The notes under the pieces: model-generated
The model's input: only the letters and a program-made list of their open reading frames with translations
Databases searched by the model: none
Told to the model about the DNA's origin: nothing
DNA from: Marinobacter changyiensis
Lineage (GTDB): Bacteria > Pseudomonadota > Gammaproteobacteria > Pseudomonadales > Oleiphilaceae
Assembly: GCF_009193265.1 (NCBI RefSeq)
Contig: NZ_VZZZ01000004.1
Coordinates: 186,001-250,000, forward strand
Direction of reading: 5' to 3'
DNA: 64,000 nucleotides
In this document: piece by piece, positions 56,364 to 64,000 of the stretch
How the letters are laid out: each line of letters begins with the position of its first letter
Position numbering within the stretch: position 1 is the first letter of the stretch
Position numbers and translations under genes: made by a program

Positions 56364-58511
56364 ATGATTTACGAAGGTAAAGCCATCACGGTTAAAAAGA
56401 TCGAAGGCGGAATCGCTCAGCTGGACTTCGACTTGCAAGGCGAGTCAGTAAACAAGTTCAATCGCCTTACTATCGAAGAGCTAGGCACCGCAGCCGAGAA
56501 GCTGAAAGCTGAAAAAGGCCTGAAGGGTCTTGTCGTCACCAGCTCCAAAGACAGCTTTATTGTCGGTGCAGATATTAACGAGTTCACCGAGCTGTTTGCA
56601 GGTTCAGAAGAAGAGTTGGTTGCCAACAACCTCAAGGCCAACGCAGTCTTCAGTGCCATTGAAGATCTGCCTTTCCCCACCGTTACGGCCATCAACGGAA
56701 TGGCCTTGGGTGGTGGCTTTGAAATGTGTCTGGCAACGGACTATCGGGTTATGGCTCCGAAAGCCAAAGTCGGCCTGCCGGAAGTAAAGCTGGGTATTTT
56801 CCCGGGCTTCGGTGGTACCGTTCGCCTTTCACGCCTGGTGGGTGTGGACTATGCGGTCGAATGGATTTGCGGCGGAACCGAAAACCGGGCCGATGACGCC
56901 CTGAAAGTCGGTGCCGTCGATGCTGTTGTGGAGCCCGCCAAGCTGGTAGAAGCCGCTGTTGCCATTATCAATGAGTGCAATGAAGGCAAATTTGATTACC
57001 ACGCACGCCGGGCAGAGAAGAAAGGCAAGATCAAACTGAATGCCATGGAAAGCATGATGGCGTTCGAGATATCCAAAGCGTTTGTGGCGGGTAAAGCGGG
57101 TCGCAACTACCCGGCGCCGGTTGAAGCCATCAAGGTCATGCAAAAGCATGCCGGCCTGACCCGCGACAAAGCGATCGAGGTTGAGGCCAAAGGCTTCGCC
57201 AAAATGGCGAAGACCAACGTTGCTGCCTGTCTGGTTGGCCTGTTCCTGAACGACCAGGAGCTGAAAAAGAAGGCCAAGGCGTGGGAAAAAGAGGCCAATG
57301 ATGTGAAGCTCGCCGCCGTATTGGGCGCTGGCATTATGGGTGGCGGTGTGGCTTTCCAGTCGGCACTGAAAGGCACGCCCATCATCATGAAGGATATCAA
57401 CCAGGACGGTATTGCCCTGGGCCTGAAAGAAGCCAAGAAGCTTCTGACCAAGCGGGTGGATAAGGGCAAGATGTCGCCTGCCCAGATGGCTGACGTACTG
57501 AACAGCATTACTCCGACCCTGAACTACGGAGATTTCAAGAATGTAGACCTGGTTGTTGAAGCTGTCGTTGAGAACCCTAAGGTGAAGGACGCGGTACTGC
57601 GCGAGACGGAAGACGCCATCCGTGAGGACGCCATCCTGACATCAAATACCTCGACCATCTCCATTGACAAACTGGCGGCTAATCTCAAGCGTCCTGAAAA
57701 CTTCTGTGGCATGCACTTTTTCAATCCGGTGCCCATGATGCCTCTGGTTGAGGTTATCCGTGGCAAGAAGACCAGTGATCGCGCTATCGCGACCACAGTG
57801 GCTTATGCCAAAGCTATGGGTAAGACGCCCATCGTGGTCAACGACTGCCCGGGCTTCCTGGTTAACCGCGTGTTGTTCCCATACTTCGGCGGCTTCGTTA
57901 ATCTGGTCCGTGACGGCGCTGATTTCCAGCACGTAGACAAGGTGATGGAAAAATTCGGCTGGCCCATGGGCCCGGCTTACCTGCTGGATGTGGTGGGCAT
58001 GGATACTGGCAAGCATGCTGGCGACGTTATGGCCGAAGGCTTCCCGGACCGAATGAAGCATGAAGGCACCACGGCTATTGATGTGATGTTCGATAACAAT
58101 CGTTATGGCCAGAAGAACGATAAGGGCTTCTACAAGTACGAGCTGGATCGTAAAGGCAAGCAGAAGAAAGTTGTGGACGAGGAAACCTACAAGCTGCTGA
58201 AGCCTGTGGTCCAGTCCAATAACGAGTTCAGCGATGAGGATATCATCGCGCGGATGATGATCCCACTGTGCCTGGAAACCGTTCGCTGCCTGGAAGACAA
58301 CATCGTGGAAGCACCGGCAGATGCCGATATGGGTCTGATCTTCGGTATCGGCTTCCCGCCGTTCCGAGGTGGTGCACTGCGTTACATCGACGATACGGGC
58401 GTTGCCGAATTCGTCGAACTGGCAGACAAGTTTGCAGATTTAGGTCCTTTGTATCATCCGACCGAAAAGCTGCGTGAAATGGCCAAGACTGGCGAAAAGT
58501 TCTTTGGCTGA
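56364..58511 (+). CDS. fadB: Fatty acid oxidation complex alpha subunit FadB
   Basis: 715 residues from ATG 56364; GGAGA (56352-56356) lies 7 nt upstream, and the TTG immediately before is not needed. The N-terminal enoyl-CoA hydratase has catalytic E120 (GGGFEMCL) and E140 (GLPEVKLG). The 3-hydroxyacyl-CoA dehydrogenase half begins with [10 protein letters not shown] (about 318) and has the catalytic His in MHFFNPVP. It carries out two steps of beta-oxidation and pairs with FadA, encoded 33 bp downstream. Confidence 0.96.
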   Translation: MIYEGKAITVKKIEGGIAQLDFDLQGESVNKFNRLTIEELGTAAEKLKAEKGLKGLVVTSSKDSFIVGADINEFTELFAGSEEELVANNLKANAVFSAIEDLPFPTVTAINGMALGGGFEMCLATDYRVMAPKAKVGLPEVKLGIFPGFGGTVRLSRLVGVDYAVEWICGGTENRADDALKVGAVDAVVEPAKLVEAAVAIINECNEGKFDYHARRAEKKGKIKLNAMESMMAFEISKAFVAGKAGRNYPAPVEAIKVMQKHAGLTRDKAIEVEAKGFAKMAKTNVAACLVGLFLNDQELKKKAKAWEKEANDVKLAAVLGAGIMGGGVAFQSALKGTPIIMKDINQDGIALGLKEAKKLLTKRVDKGKMSPAQMADVLNSITPTLNYGDFKNVDLVVEAVVENPKVKDAVLRETEDAIREDAILTSNTSTISIDKLAANLKRPENFCGMHFFNPVPMMPLVEVIRGKKTSDRAIATTVAYAKAMGKTPIVVNDCPGFLVNRVLFPYFGGFVNLVRDGADFQHVDKVMEKFGWPMGPAYLLDVVGMDTGKHAGDVMAEGFPDRMKHEGTTAIDVMFDNNRYGQKNDKGFYKYELDRKGKQKKVVDEETYKLLKPVVQSNNEFSDEDIIARMMIPLCLETVRCLEDNIVEAPADADMGLIFGIGFPPFRGGALRYIDDTGVAEFVELADKFADLGPLYHPTEKLREMAKTGEKFFG

Positions 58512-58517
58512 TCCTGA

Positions 58518-59720
<1,203 letters not shown>

Positions 59721-59742
59721 TCCGTCAGTGTGCATAACCAGA

Positions 59743-59771
59743 AGGCCCGGCGACGCCGGGCTTTTTTTTTT
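59743..59771 (+). terminator. Rho-independent terminator after fadA
   Basis: GCCCGGC (59745-59751) pairs with GCCGGGC (59755-59761), followed by ten T residues. Confidence 0.92.
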
Positions 59772-59847
59772 GAAAACAGGGTTGCACACCAAAACAGCGC
59801 GGGACAAAAGCCCTGTCTGCGTTAAATAATGGGTTGTTTTGCTTATC

Positions 59848-59876
59848 TTGACCCTGTAAAACAGACCTCCTATATA
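59848..59876 (+). promoter_or_regulatory. Predicted sigma-70 promoter of topA
   Basis: TTGACC (59848-59853), 17-nt spacer, TATATA (59871-59876). The start point would be near 59883, leaving a 90-nt leader before topA. Confidence 0.6.
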
Positions 59877-59972
59877 CAGTGGCAGCTAAACTTTTTTCTA
59901 GCAGTCTGATTCTCAGCAAGTTTATGGTTCGCCGGTTTTAAACCGATCATCTCCAAGGATACGATCTCCGAT

Positions 59973-62606
59973 ATGGGTAAGAGTCTCGTCATAGTCGAGT
60001 CACCAGCGAAAGCGAAGACCATCAACAAGTACCTGGGTTCCGACTTCATTGTGAAATCCAGTGTCGGGCACATTCGTGACCTGCCAGTCAGTGGCAGCGG
60101 CTCCACCAGTGACCCGAAAGAAAGGGCGCGGCTGGCCGCCCTGACCCGGAAAATGGATCCGGAAGAAAAGGCCGCTTATAAAAAGCGCAAATCCCGTGAG
60201 CAGCTGGTTGCGCGCATGGGTGTGGACCCAGACCAGAACTGGCGCGCTCGTTATGAGATCTTGCCCGGCAAAGAGAAGGTCGTTAACGAGCTGGTCCGGT
60301 TAGCGAAATCTGCCGATCACATTTATCTGGCTACGGATTTGGATAGAGAAGGGGAAGCCATCGCATGGCACCTTCAGGAAACCATTGGTGGGGAACCCGA
60401 AAAATACCGGCGGGTGGTATTCAACGAAATCACCAAGCGGGCGATTAATGAAGCCTTTAAAGACCCCGGCACTCTGGATACCAATCGGGTCAATGCCCAA
60501 CAAGCCAGACGGTTTCTGGATCGGGTAGTGGGTTATATGGTGTCACCGCTGCTCTGGGCAAAACTCGCGCGAGGTCTGTCCGCAGGGCGGGTACAGTCTG
60601 TCGCGGTCAGGTTGATTGTTGAGCGCGAGCGTGAAATCCGGGCGTTTATACCAGAAGAGTATTGGCAATTGCATGCAGACCTCGGTGCAGAGGGCAGTCC
60701 GCAACCGGTGCGTTTTGAAGTCACCCGATACGGCGACAAGGCTTACCGGCCGGTCAGTGAAGCTGAGAGCAAGGCCCACGTTGATCGCCTGCAAGGGAGC
60801 CAGTACAAGGTATCAAAGCGCGAGGACAAACCGACCCGCTCAAAGCCTGGCGCACCGTTCATCACTTCGACGCTGCAGCAAGCTGCCAGCAATCGGTTAG
60901 GCTTCAGCGTCAAGAAAACCATGATGCTGGCCCAGCGGCTCTATGAGGCCGGCTATATTACGTATATGCGTACGGATTCCACCAATCTGAGTCTGGACGC
61001 GGTCGCTTCGTGCCGGGAATATATCGAGAAGCAGTTTGATAAGCGCTATCTTCCCGAGGCACCCAGGGTATATGGAAGCAAGGAAGGCGCTCAGGAAGCC
61101 CATGAGGCCATCCGGCCTTCCGATGTGGCTCGCAGGCCGGCGGATATAAGTGGGCTGGAGAAAGACGCTGAGAAGCTGTACGACCTGATCTGGCGTCAGT
61201 TTTTGGCGTGCCAGATGGCCGATGCCGAATTCCTGAGTACGTCTATTGCGGTTGCTGCCGGTGATTATGAGCTTCGTACCCGTGGCCGCATCATGAAATT
61301 TGATGGCCACCTCAAGGCAGCACCCCAATCTGCCAAGAAAGACGAGGACATTGCGCTGCCGGATATCAAGATGAATCAGGCGCTGACCCTGGAAAAGCTG
61401 GAGCCCACCCAGCACTTTACCAAGCCGTCGCCACGCTACACGGAAGCGAGCCTGGTAAAAGAGCTGGAGAAACAGGGCATCGGGCGGCCATCGACCTACG
61501 CGTCCATTATCTCAACCATTCAGGACCGGGGGTATGTAAAGCTCCAGAACCGCCGTTTCTATTCTGAGAAAATGGGCGATATCGTCACTGAAAGGCTGTC
61601 AGAGTCGTTCTCCAATCTGATGGATTACGATTTTACCGCACGGCTCGAAAAAGAACTGGATGAAATTGCCTCCGGTGACGTGGACTGGAAAAATGTGCTG
61701 AATGGTTTCTACAAACGCTTCAGTAAGCAACTGGAAAAAGCCAGTGGCTCGGACGAAGAAGGTATGCGCGGCAACACGCCCACCGAAACCGACATTCCAT
61801 GCCCGACCTGTCAGCGCCCGATGCAGATCCGGGTTGCCAGTACCGGGGTATTCCTGGGTTGCTCAGGCTATTCATTGCCTCCGAAAGAGCGTTGTAAGAC
61901 CACGATTAACCTTACCTCCGGCGATGAAGTGGTCAGTGCCGACGATGATGTCGAGGGCGAGGGTGAGAGCCGTTTGCTGCGCAAAAAACGCAGGTGTCCG
62001 AAGTGCGGCACAGCGATGGACAGCTATCTGGTTGATGAAGGCCGCAAACTGCATGTGTGTGGCAACAATCCCGATTGTTCGGGTTATGAAGTCGAAGAAG
62101 GCACCTTCCGAATCAAGGGCTATGATGGGCCGACACTGGAATGCGACAAGTGTGGCTCCGAAATGCAGCTTAAAACCGGGCGTTTCGGGAAATACTTTGG
62201 CTGCACCAATGATGACTGTAAAAACACCCGTAAATTGCTGAAAAGTGGTGAGCCAGCTCCTCCGAAAATGGATCCGGTTCCGATGCCGGAGCTGAAATGC
62301 GAAAAAGTGGATGACATTTACGTATTGCGGGATGGTGCTTCCGGATTGTTTCTGGCGGCCAGCAAATTCCCCAAGAATCGGGAAACCCGGGCTCCTCTGG
62401 TCAAGGAAATCAAACCTCACAAGGATGAGATCGATCCGAAGTATGGGTTTTTGATGAAAGCGCCGGAAAAAGATCCGGAAGGAAACCCGGCGATCATTCG
62501 TTACAGTCGCAAGACGAAAGAGCAGTACGTAATGAGCGAGAAGGATGGCAAGGCTACGGGCTGGCGGGCTTATTACAGTAAAGGTAAATGGACTGCAGAC
62601 GCCTGA
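59973..62606 (+). CDS. topA: DNA topoisomerase I
   Basis: 877 residues. The TOPRIM domain is at the N-terminus ([19 protein letters not shown]; metal-binding [10 protein letters not shown] near 117-126). The catalytic tyrosine is Y331 in [11 protein letters not shown]. Three C-terminal zinc ribbons have four-Cys sets beginning at CPTC, CPKC and CDKC. A basic C-terminal domain ends in a Trp-rich tail. It relaxes negative supercoils. It is monocistronic behind its own promoter. Confidence 0.97.
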   Translation: MGKSLVIVESPAKAKTINKYLGSDFIVKSSVGHIRDLPVSGSGSTSDPKERARLAALTRKMDPEEKAAYKKRKSREQLVARMGVDPDQNWRARYEILPGKEKVVNELVRLAKSADHIYLATDLDREGEAIAWHLQETIGGEPEKYRRVVFNEITKRAINEAFKDPGTLDTNRVNAQQARRFLDRVVGYMVSPLLWAKLARGLSAGRVQSVAVRLIVEREREIRAFIPEEYWQLHADLGAEGSPQPVRFEVTRYGDKAYRPVSEAESKAHVDRLQGSQYKVSKREDKPTRSKPGAPFITSTLQQAASNRLGFSVKKTMMLAQRLYEAGYITYMRTDSTNLSLDAVASCREYIEKQFDKRYLPEAPRVYGSKEGAQEAHEAIRPSDVARRPADISGLEKDAEKLYDLIWRQFLACQMADAEFLSTSIAVAAGDYELRTRGRIMKFDGHLKAAPQSAKKDEDIALPDIKMNQALTLEKLEPTQHFTKPSPRYTEASLVKELEKQGIGRPSTYASIISTIQDRGYVKLQNRRFYSEKMGDIVTERLSESFSNLMDYDFTARLEKELDEIASGDVDWKNVLNGFYKRFSKQLEKASGSDEEGMRGNTPTETDIPCPTCQRPMQIRVASTGVFLGCSGYSLPPKERCKTTINLTSGDEVVSADDDVEGEGESRLLRKKRRCPKCGTAMDSYLVDEGRKLHVCGNNPDCSGYEVEEGTFRIKGYDGPTLECDKCGSEMQLKTGRFGKYFGCTNDDCKNTRKLLKSGEPAPPKMDPVPMPELKCEKVDDIYVLRDGASGLFLAASKFPKNRETRAPLVKEIKPHKDEIDPKYGFLMKAPEKDPEGNPAIIRYSRKTKEQYVMSEKDGKATGWRAYYSKGKWTADA

Positions 62607-62667
62607 TGAGCGCGCCACGGCACCTTGCGTTGGTGCCGGGGCGCTTCGAGGCTTCCCGGCGTTATGC

Positions 62668-63549
62668 CTAGACGGGACGGATACGCCGTAACCGCTCAAG
62701 CAGTGATGAGGTGTCCCAGCGCCGGCCACCCATGGCCTGGACATCTCCGTAAAACTGGTCCACTAAGGCCGTTGCGGGCAGGGCCGCGCCGTTTCTCTCT
62801 GCCTCATCAAGACAAATAGACAGGTCCTTGCGCATCCAGTCTACGGCGAAGCCGTGATCAAACTTTCCGGCCAGCATGGTGCCGGCGCGATTGTTCATCT
62901 GCCAGGATTGGGCCGCACCCTGGGATATAACCTCCACGACTTTTTCCGCATCAAGTCCTGCCCGTTCAGCAAAATGAAGCGCTTCTGACAGACCCTGCAG
63001 CAAGCCCGCAATAGCAATCTGATTGACCATTTTGGTTTTTTGGCCGGAGCCTACGGGCCCCATCAGGTTGAGGGCCTTCGCGTAGCAGTTCATCACCGGT
63101 TTGGCCCGGCTGAAATCGGCATCGCTGCCACCGCACATAATCGTCAACTGGCCATTCTCGGCGCCTTGCTGGCCACCTGAAACCGGAGCGTCGACAAAAC
63201 CGAGACCCGCTTCCCTGGCTTTGGCAGCCAGATGTTCAGCCACATCTGCTGAGGCCGTGGTGTGGTCTACCAGAACCGCGCCAGCGGCTGCGTTTGCAAT
63301 GATCCCGTCTGGCCCTTCATACAGACTGATCAAATCCGGGTCTGCGCCTACGCAAGTGAGAATGACCTCCGCACCTGCAACGGCGGACGGCACATCTGCA
63401 TGGACGGTTCCTGCATACTGTTCGGCCCACTGCTGTGACTTTGCTGCCGTGCGGTTATAAACCCTGACGTTGAAACCCGCATGGGCCAGATGGCCGGCCA
63501 TGGGGAAGCCCATAACCCCCAGTCCGAGAAATGTGACAGTTGTGCTCAT
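62668..63549 (-). CDS. NAD(P)-dependent beta-hydroxyacid dehydrogenase (3-hydroxyisobutyrate dehydrogenase family)
   Basis: 293 residues. The Rossmann motif FLGLGVMGFPMAGHL (about 8-22) is followed by VRVYNRT, where Arg-Thr favours NADP. The substrate motif is FVDAPVSGGQQGAENGQLT (about 119-137), and the catalytic Lys sits in GQKTKMVNQIAIAG (near 170). Members reduce or oxidise small beta-hydroxyacids such as tartronate semialdehyde or 3-hydroxyisobutyrate. The exact substrate cannot be told, and no related catabolic genes are adjacent. Confidence 0.87.
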   Translation of the reverse strand: MSTTVTFLGLGVMGFPMAGHLAHAGFNVRVYNRTAAKSQQWAEQYAGTVHADVPSAVAGAEVILTCVGADPDLISLYEGPDGIIANAAAGAVLVDHTTASADVAEHLAAKAREAGLGFVDAPVSGGQQGAENGQLTIMCGGSDADFSRAKPVMNCYAKALNLMGPVGSGQKTKMVNQIAIAGLLQGLSEALHFAERAGLDAEKVVEVISQGAAQSWQMNNRAGTMLAGKFDHGFAVDWMRKDLSICLDEAERNGAALPATALVDQFYGDVQAMGGRRWDTSSLLERLRRIRPV

Positions 63550-63624
63550 TGAAAACTCCAGTTAGTTGTTGTTGGAGGGTGCCCGTGTAGTACTTTTAAC
63601 AATTATTTGTGGTGGAGGCGAAAC

Positions 63625-63653
63625 AAAAAAAAAGGCCGCTGATGTCAGCGGCC
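63625..63653 (-). terminator. Rho-independent terminator of gltA
   Basis: On the minus strand GGCCGCTGA (63653-63645) pairs with TCAGCGGCC (63642-63634), followed by nine T residues (complement of the A-run 63633-63625). It lies 24 nt after the gltA stop. Confidence 0.9.
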
Positions 63654-63676
63654 CTTCTTTTGGCGTCGTCCGGATG

Positions 63677-64000
63677 CTACTTCTTCGGGAAATCGCGAGC
63701 CGTTTCGCCAGTATATAGCTGGCGAGGGCGGCCAATACGATAATCACCGCTGACCATTTCGTTCCAGTGGGAGAACCAGCCAACGGTCCGTGACAATGCA
63801 AAGATCACAGTGAACATTGAGGTTGGAATACCCATGGCTTTCAGTATGATTCCGGAATAGAAATCCACGTTGGGGTAAAGCTTGCGCTCGACAAAATAGT
63901 CGTCTTCCAGGGCAATCTGTTCCAGCCGCTGGGCGATTCTGAGCAGAGGATCATTTTCAAGCCCGAGCTCTGAAAGCACTTCGTGACAGGTTTGGCGCAT
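63677..64000 (-). CDS. gltA: Citrate synthase, C-terminal part (5' end outside window)
   Basis: The minus-strand frame continues past the right edge; 107 C-terminal residues are visible. [38 protein letters not shown] and the ending [11 protein letters not shown] are the typical end of type II (hexameric) GltA, including the catalytic Asp in NVDFYSG. It condenses acetyl-CoA and oxaloacetate in the TCA cycle. A strong terminator follows. Confidence 0.95.
   Translation of the reverse strand: MRQTCHEVLSELGLENDPLLRIAQRLEQIALEDDYFVERKLYPNVDFYSGIILKAMGIPTSMFTVIFALSRTVGWFSHWNEMVSGDYRIGRPRQLYTGETARDFPKK

Noticed and set aside
56121..56438. Minus-strand open frame upstream of fadB
   Set aside because: It overlaps the fadB start and the operator-like repeats, with no ribosome site or family features.

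Overview
The window is chromosomal DNA from a motile, probably marine gammaproteobacterium. Its gene order and proteins look most like the Marinobacter/Pseudomonas side of the class, and my best guess is Marinobacter or a close relative. This rests on recognising protein families and conserved gene order, not on a database search. I see no prophage, insertion sequence, integron or CRISPR array. Coding density is high.

Layout. 1-11.4 kb is mixed: the 3' end of an acyl-CoA synthetase, a small thioesterase, a ferric-iron ABC binding protein and permease without an adjacent ATPase, a PilZ protein, a DUF3391/HD-GYP-type protein with altered catalytic motifs, a YadGH-type ABC exporter, queF, a membrane class III nucleotide cyclase and a small nitroreductase. 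11.5-23.4 kb is a flagellar rod, hook and ring cluster, flgBCDE then flgFGHIJKL. A good sigma-54 type promoter stands before flgB and another before flgF. 23.4-42.3 kb is a conserved housekeeping block: tRNA-Leu, queA-tgt, yajC-secD-secF, suhB divergent from trmJ, iscR-iscS, ndk, rlmN, pilW/pilF, rodZ, ispG, hisS, yfgM, bamB, der. 42.3-48.1 kb is a minus-strand run: a GGDEF-EAL protein, ackA, pta. 48.3-55.8 kb holds tRNA-Glu, a TIGR01777 epimerase, a CbiX-type chelatase, a DUF924 protein, tRNA-Gly, a MOSC protein, an Uup-type ABC-F ATPase, an unrecognised Cys-rich protein, a universal stress protein and an unrecognised exported helical protein. 56-64 kb holds fadB-fadA, topA, a beta-hydroxyacid dehydrogenase and the C-terminal part of citrate synthase.

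The strongest observations come from comparing the housekeeping block with the order I remember from Pseudomonas and other gammaproteobacteria. (1) The protein at the suhB position has lost the metal-binding Asp residues of the inositol monophosphatase motif (IDPLDGTTNF reads IFPLLGRENF), so it looks like a pseudo-enzyme. (2) cysE is missing between trmJ and iscR. (3) iscU, iscA, hscB, hscA and fdx are missing between iscS and ndk, and the IscS protein stops just before the C-terminal tail that contacts IscU in E. coli. Together these suggest a rewired Fe-S/cysteine locus and a non-enzymatic SuhB.

A second theme is cyclic nucleotide signalling. Present are a PilZ receptor, a degenerate HD-GYP protein whose promoter carries a near-perfect CRP/Vfr-type palindrome, a nucleotide cyclase, and a dual GGDEF-EAL protein directly upstream of the acetate genes ackA-pta.
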